5,585 nucleotides of DNA from an uncultured Alphaproteobacteria bacterium (GTDB lineage: Bacteria; Pseudomonadota; Alphaproteobacteria; Micropepsales; Micropepsaceae). Numbering within the stretch: the first letter of the stretch is position 1; every line of letters begins with the position of its first letter. The DNA is taken from contig CAIXUE010000264.1 in the NCBI GenBank assembly GCA_903922545.1, positions 1 through 5,585 on the forward strand. Reading direction: 5' to 3'. A model generated the notes under the pieces. It had not been told where the DNA came from and made no database searches. It saw only the letters and a program-made list of their open reading frames with translations. The position numbers and the translations under genes are program-made. Positions 1 to 5,585 of this stretch are shown here, one piece after another.

Positions 1-283
1 GGCATCGGGCGCGCGGGTCAGCGATGCCGAGCCGCATATCCTGATTTATGCCTCGCTGGCCGACCGGCAGGTGGAACTGGTGGCGCATGATGCGATTCAT
101 CAGGCGGTGGGCGAAGGGCCGTGGAACGCGGCGGTAGCCGCCGTGACGGATGGCATGAAAGCCGGCAAACCGGCGGACGGATTTGTGCGGGCGATTGAAA
201 TTTGCGGGCAGGCGCTGGCGGCGCATTTCCCCAGCGATGGCCCGGCCAAAAACCTCATTTCAAACGACATTCTGGAAGTCTGA
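1..283 (+). CDS. TPM-domain protein, C-terminal part (5' end outside window)
   Basis: An open frame enters from the left edge (first full codon at position 2) and stops with TGA at 281-283, giving about 93 residues. The reading runs through ILIYASLADRQVELVAHD, then a helical stretch with W and AAVAAV, then ADGFVRAIEICGQALAAHFP, and ends in NDILEV. This order (beta strand ending in SLADR, 'V-E-L-V/I-A', a helix with 'G..ADGF..AIE.CG..LA.HFP', and a short acidic tail) is what I know from alphaproteobacterial TPM-domain proteins (TLP18.3/Psb32/MOLO-1 fold). These are usually membrane-anchored and their biochemical role is poorly defined. The N-terminal half, including any membrane segment, is missing, so localisation cannot be judged. 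An internal GTG at 71 is not a sensible start, because family-like sequence continues upstream of it. The assignment rests on remembered family pattern, not a search. Confidence 0.8.
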   Translation, partial: ASGARVSDAEPHILIYASLADRQVELVAHDAIHQAVGEGPWNAAVAAVTDGMKAGKPADGFVRAIEICGQALAAHFPSDGPAKNLISNDILEV

Positions 284-380
284 CCCCGCCGATAGCGGCA
301 AGATTGGGGCGGGCTGAAATTCCTTGAAACTTCCCGCGCCCGGTTCCGTTATCGGCATGAGAGTTTCGAGGATGCCGGTC

Positions 381-566
381 ATGACCCGTCTTGTAATCGC
401 CGCCGCGCTGGTTGCCGCCTTCGGTGTTGGCCTTTCGGTGATTCCGGCCAAGACCCATTCCCAGGCGCAATTCGCATGGGAAGACAGCCAGCCCCAATCC
501 GTCCAGTCAGCGGATGTACATTCCCTGGTGGCGGCCTCGTTCCACATCGTTTCCATCGGCTATTGA
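381..566 (+). CDS. small predicted exported protein, 61 aa, unknown function
   Basis: The gene encodes 61 residues beginning MTRLVIAAALVAAFGVG and ending SFHIVSIGY. The first ~23 residues form a typical Sec signal: one Arg near the start, then a long Ala/Val/Leu core, with a possible cleavage near THSQA. The mature part would be only about 30-35 residues, with no cysteine and no recognisable domain. I chose the ATG at 381 because GAGGA at 368-372 lies 8 bases upstream and the signal core then starts at once. In-frame ATGs at 357 and 372 and a TTG at 324 are possible but less well placed. The next gene starts 14 bases after the stop, on the same strand, and is also predicted exported, so the two are probably one transcript. 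A non-cleaved single membrane helix is the alternative reading. Confidence 0.55.
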   Translation: MTRLVIAAALVAAFGVGLSVIPAKTHSQAQFAWEDSQPQSVQSADVHSLVAASFHIVSIGY

Positions 567-580
567 TCCGGAGTTCCCTC

Positions 581-934
581 ATGAGACCGCTGGCGTTTTT
601 TGGACTGACGGCCCTTTGCACTGCGGCGCTGCTGTATGGCGTGCCTGCCGATGCAGCGGTGAGCGGGGCGGATGCCTCCAGCATTCCGATGAACACCACG
701 CCGCCGGAAATCAGCTATGGCGCGCGGGTGGCGGCCAATGATTTCTATGACGTTTATTATGATGGCTCGTATGGCCCCTTCACCGATGGCTATTGGGGCA
801 CCGATGGTCAGTTCTGGTATCTGGTGGGAGCGGAAAGTTCCAACTGGAAAGCCGATACCGATGGGCATTTCCGCCGTGCTCCGGCGGACGGCTTCGCGCT
901 GGTGCGCGGCACGGGCGTGCAGAGAGAAAATTGA
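581..934 (+). CDS. predicted exported aromatic/Asp-Gly-rich protein, 117 aa, unknown function
   Basis: The start is ATG 581, with GGAG at 570-573 seven bases upstream. The frame is open further upstream, but that part overlaps the preceding gene and has no signal character. The N-terminus MRPLAFFGLTALCTAALLYG followed by VPADAAVSG is a clear Sec signal, with likely cleavage after residue 25 or 26. The mature protein is about 92 residues. Its core at residues 55-80 has 11 aromatic residues in 26 (F55, Y56, Y59, Y60, Y64, F67, Y71, W72, F78, W79, Y80), spaced by Asp-Gly pairs at 61-62, 69-70 and 75-76, with another at 94-95. The look is of short imperfect repeats of a 'DG-x-aromatic' unit, which suggests a small periplasmic or surface beta structure. 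No cysteine remains after signal removal and I recognise no catalytic motif. The stop codon lies inside a large inverted repeat (929-961). Confidence 0.75.
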   Translation: MRPLAFFGLTALCTAALLYGVPADAAVSGADASSIPMNTTPPEISYGARVAANDFYDVYYDGSYGPFTDGYWGTDGQFWYLVGAESSNWKADTDGHFRRAPADGFALVRGTGVQREN

Positions 935-961
935 TTCATTTGCGGAGCGAATGAATCAATT
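929..961. terminator. 15-bp inverted repeat, probable (bidirectional) terminator
   Basis: The left arm AATTGATTCATTTGC (929-943) pairs with GCGAATGAATCAATT (947-961) through 15 bp with a single G-U wobble, leaving a GGA loop. It lies between two convergent genes. On the minus strand the stem is followed by TTTT in total and then CTCTCT, which fits an intrinsic terminator for the cytochrome gene ending at 1019. On the plus strand no T-run follows, so termination of the exported-protein operon is less certain. The left arm contains the TGA stop of the plus-strand gene. Confidence 0.6.
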
Positions 962-974
962 GCCAAGCGGAGCC

Positions 975-1000
975 GCGCGACAGCGTCTTCGGCTTCGCGC
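975..1000. repeat. second hairpin between convergent genes
   Basis: GCGCGA (975-980) pairs with TCGCGC (995-1000), and inside it AGC (982-984) pairs with GCT (992-994), with one bulged C and a seven-base loop. It lies 13 bases beyond the larger inverted repeat and 18 bases before the cytochrome stop codon. The surrounding bases repeat short words: GCGGAGC occurs at 942-948 and 967-973, and CCAAGCG near 963 and 1011. Together the block could be a dispersed intergenic palindromic element or just a second structural barrier to readthrough. Confidence 0.35.
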
Positions 1001-1018
1001 AGCAGTGAGCCAAGCGCG

Positions 1019-2065
1019 CTACTGCTTCATAATCTCCAAACCCGCCGGCGGCAGCGACGCCACATAGGCTGCGATATCCATGATGTCATGGGTGGTCAGC
1101 TTGGCCACCACCGGCTGCATCATCGCAGCGCCCGCGCCATGGCGCGCGCCCTGCTGCATGTCATACATCTGGCGGGTGATATAGCTGGCGGCGCGGCCGG
1201 CGATGCCGGGGATGACGCCCGATCCGCCCAATCCTTCGCCATGGCAGCCGGCGCAGGTCATGGTCTTGCCGCCGCCGCCCGTGGTGACCAGCGCTTTGCC
1301 GGCCGCCACCGCGCCAATCGGCACATAGGCGATAAAGCCGGAATGGGGATCGCGGCGAAGTTCGGTGGCTTCCGGATCGGCCGGCACTTCGATGATGCGT
1401 TCGCCCAAAGGTTCGGTGCCCGCTTCGGCGCCTTCCAGCGGCACCCACATGCCGCTGACGCTCATGGTCTTGGGCACGGTGGTGGTTTCGACCACCTTGA
1501 TCCACTGCACCCATGGAATGGCGGAATAGTATTTCGCGGCGGCCTGGATTTCATCTTCGGTCATGGCCTTGGCGAAGCCGGCCATCTGTTTGGCGTTGGC
1601 CTTGCCCGGCTCTGCGCTTTGGCGCAGGCCCGCGGCCATGTCATGCAACTGGCCGGCGAAATAGGCGGCCGGCAAACCCGCGACGCCGCCATTTTCGGTG
1701 CGGCCACGTCCTTCGGGCATGTGGCAGAGCGAGCAGGGGGTGATGCCGCGGCTTTGGTCGCCCATGGCGATGATCGGCGGAATAGGATTGGGATGTTCTT
1801 CGGGGAACCAGTCAGCAGGCTGGACGCGGGTGCGCGTGCCGTCATCGGAGGCGCCCTGCACCTTGTTGCGGGTGAACTGGAATTTGCTGCCCGGGATGCT
1901 CATAGGCGTGAGATCGGGGGCGGGGCGAGGGCCCGTCTGCGGCGGGACGGGCGGCGGCACGGCATAGGCCCAGTCGGGTTTGTCGTGGTCGCCGGCGCGG
2001 GCGGCGATGGGAAGGGCCGCAAAGACCGGCAGGATCGCCAGCAGGATTGAGCGTGTGCGTTTCAT
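1019..2065 (-). CDS. periplasmic diheme c-type cytochrome (348 aa)
   Basis: The protein has a Sec signal (MKRTRSILLAILPVFAALPI, cleavage probably after AARA at residue 24) and two covalent heme sites: C111-S-L-C-H115 and C271-A-G-C-H275. Each is followed by a class I cytochrome pattern, 'GLPAAYFAGQLHDM' in the first half and 'GIAGRAASYITRQMYDMQQG' in the second. Likely axial methionines are M161 and M315 or M316, by position. A Pro-rich segment (residues 36-57) precedes the first heme domain, and a non-heme linker (about 181-262) contains VVETTTVPKT and HSGFIAYVP. The layout resembles cytochrome c4-like electron carriers, and I recall similar c-type cytochromes in soil proteobacteria. Partner oxidase or dehydrogenase genes are not in the window. 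The start is ATG 2065, with GGAGGG at 2069-2074. A GGCC-AAAAA-GGCC hairpin (2078-2090) sits just upstream of it, and a TATAAA box at 2126-2131 is a weak promoter candidate. The gene may also be read through from tRNA-Thr. Confidence 0.92.
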   Translation of the reverse strand: MKRTRSILLAILPVFAALPIAARAGDHDKPDWAYAVPPPVPPQTGPRPAPDLTPMSIPGSKFQFTRNKVQGASDDGTRTRVQPADWFPEEHPNPIPPIIAMGDQSRGITPCSLCHMPEGRGRTENGGVAGLPAAYFAGQLHDMAAGLRQSAEPGKANAKQMAGFAKAMTEDEIQAAAKYYSAIPWVQWIKVVETTTVPKTMSVSGMWVPLEGAEAGTEPLGERIIEVPADPEATELRRDPHSGFIAYVPIGAVAAGKALVTTGGGGKTMTCAGCHGEGLGGSGVIPGIAGRAASYITRQMYDMQQGARHGAGAAMMQPVVAKLTTHDIMDIAAYVASLPPAGLEIMKQ

Positions 2066-2156
2066 GGTCCCTCCGATGGCCTTTTTGGCCTTTGTTTTCG
2101 TTCTGCTGCGCCGGCCCTGACTCGTTTTATACCGCATCCATAGCATGGGCACGAAA

Positions 2157-2231
2157 TGGTGCCGGTTGAGAGGATTGAACTCCCGACCTTCGGTTTACAA
2201 AACCGCTGCTCTACCGCTGAGCTAAACCGGC
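2157..2231 (-). tRNA. tRNA-Thr, anticodon TGT
   Basis: Reading the minus strand from 2231, the acceptor arm GCCGGTT pairs with AACCGGC, and is followed by discriminator A and an encoded CCA (2159-2157). The D arm is GCTC/GAGC. The anticodon stem is GCGGT/ACCGA, with a G-A mismatch at its base. The loop TTTGTAA puts TGT at 2199-2197, with U33 before it and A37 after it. The T arm GGGAG/CTCTC encloses TTCAATC, with one G-U pair. The length is 75 bases. UGU reads ACA and probably other ACN threonine codons. No CDS overlaps the tRNA. Confidence 0.95.
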
Positions 2232-2438
2232 ATCCAACAGGCAAATCAAATACTTGGACGCACCGCTTTTGGCAATCGGAAGCTTTTGTCCGCCACTTGC
2301 CACCGATCCCCCGGGCCGTTTAGCAAGGTGCGGCCAAACCCGTTGACCCCATTTTTCCAGAACCCCCTGGGCAAATCACCGCCGGCCGGCACCGAAATCA
2401 AGGGGCTTTTGCCGCCGCAGAAATTCGTGAGGTACCAG
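2232..2438. other. intergenic region between tRNA-Thr and glycosyltransferase
   Basis: These 207 bases separate divergent transcription units. The left end carries the tRNA promoter candidate. The remainder is open in the glycosyltransferase frame back to a TTG at 2286, but that translation is Pro-rich and lacks family character. I therefore read it as untranslated leader. A GCCGGCCGGC palindrome sits at 2381-2390. I see no convincing promoter for the plus-strand gene, and no repeat of tRNA sequence that would mark an attachment site. Confidence 0.4.
2247..2275 (-). promoter_or_regulatory. candidate promoter of tRNA-Thr
   Basis: On the minus strand, TTGCCA (2275-2270) is followed after exactly 17 bases by TATTTG (2252-2247). 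The -35 matches five of six consensus bases. The -10 is weaker, at three of six. Transcription would begin roughly 8 bases before the mature tRNA 5' end, which is a normal leader length. The spacing and location make it credible despite the weak -10. Confidence 0.45.
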
Positions 2439-3146
2439 ATGCAAATTTCCCAGATTTATTTTTCCGACCGGGCGGGACCGCTGTCTGAATATCTGGCCGA
2501 CTGCGTCAGGCAGGTGAAGCAGTTTTTCCCCGACTTCACCTATCAAATGTACAATCTGGAAAGCGGGCGGGAATTTCTTGTCCAGAATTTTGACAAAGAC
2601 GTTGTTGCGGCGTTCGATAAGCTGAATCCGTATGCCTATAAGGCTGATCTTTTAAGATACTGCCTTCTGTTTCAAATCGGCGGTTGGTATTTCGACATCC
2701 CTTCAAGGCCGATTTTAAGGGTCGATGTTCCCGGCAATATTGAAACCATCGCGTTCGGCGATTTGCGCCTTTACACGGGGACGAATTTCGCCTGTCAAAA
2801 TTCGGTTTTGTTCGCCAGGCCCCGGCTGCCGGTTTATGAGAAGGCCATCAGCCTGGTGGTGGAAAATTGCAGGCAGAACTATTACGGAATAAACGCGCTT
2901 TGCCCGACAGGTCCGGTCGTTCTTGGCAAGGCTTTTGCCATCGCGGGCGAGAGTCAAAACAGGATATTCGGCGATTACATGCTGCTGACCCCGCTTCACA
3001 ACATCCAAAACCGGGCTTTTGTATTGCCCGACGGGTCGATTTTCGCTTTTGGGAAAAACGCCGAAGGCGGCGACCTGGCGTCATTGGGCGCGGCAGGCAC
3101 CAACAATTACAATCACTTTTTTCGAAGCAAAACTGTTTACAAATAG
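2439..3146 (+). CDS. GT32-like sugar transferase (OCH1/capsular type), 235 aa
   Basis: The start is ATG 2439, with GAGG at 2429-2432 six bases upstream. The protein opens with MQISQIYFSDRAG, matching the first beta strand ('I-P-x-x-I-H-Q-I-Y/W') of sugar transferases with the DXD-type GT-A fold (Gly_transf_sug, GT32). The donor-site block is YKADLLRY (67-74) followed by GGWYFDIP (81-88). A TGP motif (157-159) and a C-terminal NNYNHFFRSKTVY, like the family's 'Y..xWR.R.VY' end, complete the pattern. Such enzymes move a sugar from a nucleotide-sugar to a surface glycan and work at the cytoplasmic face of the membrane. There is no signal peptide or membrane helix. The expected second Asp of DXD is absent: the motif reads D86-I87-P88. 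The gene is solitary, with no other polysaccharide genes nearby, and is more AT-rich than its neighbours (26 of 60 G/C in row 2581-2640), which suggests separate acquisition. Donor and acceptor cannot be predicted. Confidence 0.82.
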   Translation: MQISQIYFSDRAGPLSEYLADCVRQVKQFFPDFTYQMYNLESGREFLVQNFDKDVVAAFDKLNPYAYKADLLRYCLLFQIGGWYFDIPSRPILRVDVPGNIETIAFGDLRLYTGTNFACQNSVLFARPRLPVYEKAISLVVENCRQNYYGINALCPTGPVVLGKAFAIAGESQNRIFGDYMLLTPLHNIQNRAFVLPDGSIFAFGKNAEGGDLASLGAAGTNNYNHFFRSKTVYK

Positions 3147-3150
3147 ATTT

Positions 3151-3165
3151 TCCGCTCAAAGCGGA
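3151..3165. repeat. short hairpin at the convergent gene ends
   Basis: TCCGCT (3151-3156) and AGCGGA (3160-3165) form a 6-bp stem with a three-base loop. It lies right after the glycosyltransferase stop and overlaps the last codons and stop of the PAS gene. On neither strand is the stem followed by a T-run (the Ts precede it on the plus strand), so it is a weak terminator candidate at best. Confidence 0.3.
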
Positions 3166-3689
3166 TACCACTCCTCATTCTCGTAGATGAGTTCGATGTC
3201 GAGCCGCCCGAGTATTTTGAAGTCATATTCGGTGGCGCCCAGCGTGCCATCGCCATGATAGCCATCGGTGGCGAGGGGGAGCGCAATGCGCTCGCCGCGG
3301 ATAACCTGATCGCCAACCTTGAAAATGCGTCCGCTGCTGCGGAAAATGGTGGGCTCGGTGATGAGGCGCTTCTGGTTGGCGAAGCACTTTTGATAAACTT
3401 CCGGACTGTGCAGGTCTTTCAGGGGCGTTCCCCGGAAACTTTGGCCAAAGCCCACCATGATGCGGTTGCCGGCCAGGCGGGCATAAAACTCGTCGGTGGC
3501 GCTGTCGTACCGGAACGTCCAGATCTTGGTGAGGTGCGGCGCCATGGCGGCCGGAGAAAGATCGGCCCATGACGGCATCCGCTTTTCGGCCCGGGCGGCA
3601 AGCCAATGGTCTGCAACCGCGCGCAGGGCCGGTGATGCGATATTGCTGCGGAAGAGCGTGAAGGAAGGATCGCGCACAACATCGCTCAT
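3156..3689 (-). CDS. PAS_5-family PAS-domain protein (177 aa)
   Basis: This small soluble protein matches the alphaproteobacterial PAS_5 family as I know it. An N-terminal helix, 'ALRAVADHWLAARAEKRMPSW' in character, leads into ADLSP (42-46). The PAS core follows: IWTFRYD (56-62), F-Y-A-R-L-A-G (68-74), GFGQSFRGTPLKDL (80-93), and a closing GERIALPLA (132-140). The C-terminal tail carries IELIYENEEWYPL. There is no attached kinase, cyclase or DNA-binding domain, so it is a stand-alone sensor or ligand-binding module of unknown partner. The start is uncertain. I prefer ATG 3689, though it lacks a clear ribosome site. GTG 3761 adds 24 residues, also has a poor ribosome site, and is preceded in frame by a stop. 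A weak promoter pair, TTGCGG (3752-3747) and GATTAT (3728-3723) with an 18-base gap, lies within that extension and favours the shorter form. The gene converges with the glycosyltransferase, with 9 bases between stops. Confidence 0.82.
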   Translation of the reverse strand: MSDVVRDPSFTLFRSNIASPALRAVADHWLAARAEKRMPSWADLSPAAMAPHLTKIWTFRYDSATDEFYARLAGNRIMVGFGQSFRGTPLKDLHSPEVYQKCFANQKRLITEPTIFRSSGRIFKVGDQVIRGERIALPLATDGYHGDGTLGATEYDFKILGRLDIELIYENEEWYPL

Positions 3690-3777
3690 GGGGGTTTTTA
3701 CCGTCGCCCGCTTAAGAAGTTCATAATCTGTTTGGGAACCGGCTGTCCGCAAATCATCCACGTTCCATCAGGGCAAG

Positions 3778-3879
3778 CTGGCGGCTGAAAATAAAGAGAG
3801 GCTTCAGGCCGCCAGACCAGACCGGGGCCAAGCCTGTGGCCGGGCAGATTTTGGACTTGGCAACGGGGCGCTTTGCGCC
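3778..3879. other. cluster of three hairpins between divergent PAS gene and metG
   Basis: Three inverted repeats follow each other. (1) CTGGCGGC plus TGAA (3778-3789) pairs with TTCA plus GCCGCCAG (3803-3815), 12 bp with one bulged G and a 13-base purine-rich loop. (2) GGCCA (3826-3830) pairs with TGGCC (3837-3841). (3) GGCGC (3867-3871) pairs with GCGCC (3875-3879) around a TTT loop. None is followed by a T-run. They could be a structured leader of either gene. I matched them to no riboswitch class. Confidence 0.4.
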
Positions 3880-3926
3880 GGGCCCGCCAGCCTGTAAGAC
3901 GGTGGCAATAGCCCGGTAACACCCAC

Positions 3927-3935
3927 ATTATAACA
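3927..3935 (-). promoter_or_regulatory. extended -10 element facing the PAS gene
   Basis: The minus strand reads TGTTATAAT at 3935-3927, a perfect TATAAT with an upstream TG, as in extended -10 promoters. The matching -35 position, about 3955-3950, reads TCAGAA and is poor. If active, it would transcribe the hairpin cluster and then the PAS gene, with a leader of roughly 230 bases to ATG 3689. It lies only a few bases from the metG start codon. Confidence 0.3.
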
Positions 3936-3939
3936 GGCC

Positions 3940-5585
3940 ATGAAACGCATTCTGATTACTTCCGCCCTGCCTTATGTCGCGGGCGTCAAGCATCTGGGCA
4001 ATCTGGTGGGCTCGATGCTCCCGGCGGACGTTTTTGCGCGCTTCTGCCGGGCGCGGGGGCATGAAACTCTGCTGATCTGCGCCACCGACGAGCATGGCGC
4101 GCCCATCGAACTGGCGGCGCTGGAAGAAGGCGTATCGCCGGCGGAATTCTGCGCCAAATGGCACAAGGTGCAGGCCGAGTTGGGCGAGAAGTTCGCTTTA
4201 TCGTTCGACAATTTCGGCCGCTCATCTTCGGCGCAGAACCATGAAATGACGCTGCATTTTGCCCGCGCGTTGTGGAAGAACGGTTTTCTGGATGTTCGCA
4301 CCACCAAGCAGGTCTATTCGGTCACCGATGGCCGCTTCCTGCCCGACCGCTATGTGATCGGCACCTGTCCGCATTGCGGCTATGACCGGGCGCGCGGCGA
4401 CCAATGCGAGAATTGCACCCGGGTGCTGGACCCGGCGGATCTGATCCGGCCGCGCTCGGCGGTTTCGGGCGCCGAAGATATCGAGATCCGTGACGCCACG
4501 CATCTGTTCCTGAAGCAGGCGCAGTTTTCGGACAAGCTGCGCGCCTGGATCGACAGCCACAAGGCGGACTGGCCGCAGCTTGTGACGTCCATCGCCTACA
4601 AATGGCTGGACGAGGGTTTGCAGGATCGCGGCATCACCCGCGATCTGGAGTGGGGCATTGCGGTGCCCGACGACATTGCCGACGGCAAGCTGAAGGGAAA
4701 AGTCTTTTACGTCTGGTTCGATGCGCCCATCGAATATATCGCCTCGACCAAGGAATGGGCCGACAAGAACAACAAGGGCGATGCCTGGAAATCCTGGTGG
4801 TATGGCGAAGAAGCCAAGGACGTCACCTATTGGGAATTCATGGGCAAGGACAATGTGCCTTTCCATACGGTGGGTTTTCCCGTCACCATCATGGCGTCAG
4901 GCGAGCCCTGGAAGCTGGTGGAGCGGCTGAAAGGCTTCAACTGGCTGAATTACGATGGTGGCAAATTCTCCACCTCGCAGCATCGCGGCGTGTTCATGGA
5001 CAATGCGCTGGATGTCGCACCCGCCGATTATTGGCGCTATTATTTGATGGCCAATGCCCCGGAAAGCGCCGACAGCAATTTCACCTGGGAACAGTTTGCC
5101 GGCGTCATCAACAAGGACCTGGCCGATGTGCTGGGCAATTTCGTCAACCGGGTGACCAAATTCTGCGCCGCGCGCTTTGACGGCAAGCTGCCGGGCGAGG
5201 GCGCATATGGTGATGAAGAAAAAGCCCTGATTGGCGAGCTGGACCGGCGTGTTGCTCAGTACACGGATTTTCTTGAGCAGGCGGAATTCCGCAAAGCGAT
5301 GGGCGAGCTGCGCGCTATCTGGGTCGTGGGCAATGAATATATGACCCGCGCCGCGCCCTGGACCCATATCAAGACCGACCGCGCCAAGGCGGCGGTGGGC
5401 GTGCGGATGGGATTGAATTTGGTGCATCTCTTCGCCCATCTAAGCTGGCCCGTGATGCCGGAGATGGCAAAGAAGATTCACCTGGCCATTCAGCCGGTCG
5501 GTTACGGCAACGGCGCCATTCCGTGGCCCGATCAGCCCATGGCGCAGGAACTCGACAGTCTTGAGCATGACCAACCCATCCAGCC
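3940..5585 (+). CDS. metG: methionyl-tRNA synthetase (3' end outside window)
   Basis: This enzyme charges tRNA-Met with methionine in the cytoplasm, including the initiator tRNA. The frame is open from ATG 3940 through the right edge (548 complete codons, no stop). The N-terminus [16 protein letters not shown] holds the class I HIGH signature as H18-L-G-N21. The CP domain carries a zinc knuckle C143-x2-C146...C156-x2-C159 ([17 protein letters not shown]). [14 protein letters not shown] and [12 protein letters not shown] precede the KMSKS loop, which reads K342-F-S-T-S346. The helical anticodon domain includes FVNRVTKF and APW474, the tryptophan matching E. coli W461 at the anticodon. The closing IPWPDQP region suggests only a few tens of residues are missing, so an appended tRNA-binding domain is unlikely but not excluded. 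The ribosome site is weak (ACAGG at 3934-3938). I see no SAM riboswitch or T-box upstream. Confidence 0.97.
   Translation, partial: MKRILITSALPYVAGVKHLGNLVGSMLPADVFARFCRARGHETLLICATDEHGAPIELAALEEGVSPAEFCAKWHKVQAELGEKFALSFDNFGRSSSAQNHEMTLHFARALWKNGFLDVRTTKQVYSVTDGRFLPDRYVIGTCPHCGYDRARGDQCENCTRVLDPADLIRPRSAVSGAEDIEIRDATHLFLKQAQFSDKLRAWIDSHKADWPQLVTSIAYKWLDEGLQDRGITRDLEWGIAVPDDIADGKLKGKVFYVWFDAPIEYIASTKEWADKNNKGDAWKSWWYGEEAKDVTYWEFMGKDNVPFHTVGFPVTIMASGEPWKLVERLKGFNWLNYDGGKFSTSQHRGVFMDNALDVAPADYWRYYLMANAPESADSNFTWEQFAGVINKDLADVLGNFVNRVTKFCAARFDGKLPGEGAYGDEEKALIGELDRRVAQYTDFLEQAEFRKAMGELRAIWVVGNEYMTRAAPWTHIKTDRAKAAVGVRMGLNLVHLFAHLSWPVMPEMAKKIHLAIQPVGYGNGAIPWPDQPMAQELDSLEHDQPIQ

Noticed and set aside
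717..1067. Plus-strand open frame overlapping the exported-protein gene and running through the inverted repeats.
   Set aside because: It crosses the hairpin block and the end of the convergent cytochrome gene and has no domain character. The 581-934 frame with signal peptide explains the region better.
1088..2050. A long plus-strand open frame of about 320 codons opposite the cytochrome gene.
   Set aside because: It is the mirror of a GC-rich gene with clear signal peptide and heme motifs. Its own translation is His/Gly/Ala-rich, without domains or a ribosome site.
2157..2231. tRNA-Thr as an integration site for a mobile element.
   Set aside because: No integrase gene and no repeated copy of the tRNA 3' end is visible in the window, and the AT-rich gene lies on the 5' side of the tRNA.
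2286..2438. N-terminal extension of the glycosyltransferase from TTG 2286.
   Set aside because: The added 51 residues are Pro-rich and unlike the family. ATG 2439 has a well-spaced GAGG and begins exactly at the first family strand.
3845..3939. Part of the metG upstream region (CCCGCCAGCCTGTAAGACGG) recalls the core of a cobalamin riboswitch.
   Set aside because: The later conserved blocks and the needed length are absent: the metG start codon follows within about 40 bases. The likeness is short and probably chance.
4222..4866. Minus-strand open frame of 214 codons within metG.
   Set aside because: It lies wholly inside an unmistakable MetRS reading frame and shows no independent features.

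Overview
The window looks like ordinary chromosome from an alphaproteobacterium. The main support is the methionyl-tRNA synthetase sequence, a PAS_5-type protein, a TPM-domain protein and a tRNA-Thr, all of which read like alphaproteobacterial versions. Most of it is GC-rich; one 60-base row inside metG counts 41 G/C. One gene, the glycosyltransferase, is visibly more AT-rich (26 of 60 in one row). Species-level placement is not possible from this sequence alone.

Layout, left to right. Positions 1-283 (+) hold the C-terminal part of a TPM-domain protein cut by the window edge. Two small genes follow on the same strand, 381-566 and 581-934. They lie 14 bases apart, and both encode predicted exported proteins of unknown function. 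The second has a strikingly aromatic, Asp-Gly-rich core. A near-perfect 15-bp inverted repeat straddles the end of the second gene and separates it from a convergent gene. That gene (1019-2065, -) encodes a periplasmic diheme cytochrome c. Upstream of it on the same strand is tRNA-Thr(UGU), 2157-2231, with an encoded CCA and a good candidate promoter.

To the right of the tRNA, a lone sugar-transferase gene of GT32 type (2439-3146, +) converges with a PAS_5-domain gene (3156-3689, -), with only 9 bases between their stop codons. The PAS gene is divergent from metG (3940 to beyond the right edge, +). The space between them contains several hairpins and a good extended -10 element facing the PAS gene.

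The genes do not form one pathway. metG and tRNA-Thr serve translation, the cytochrome serves periplasmic electron transfer, the glycosyltransferase probably builds surface sugars, and the PAS protein is a likely small-ligand or signalling protein. I found no defence system, CRISPR array, insertion sequence or convincing new multi-gene system. The best leads are the KFSTS signature in MetRS, the altered DXD motif in the AT-rich glycosyltransferase, the aromatic exported pair, and the structured intergenic regions at 929-1000 and 3762-3939.
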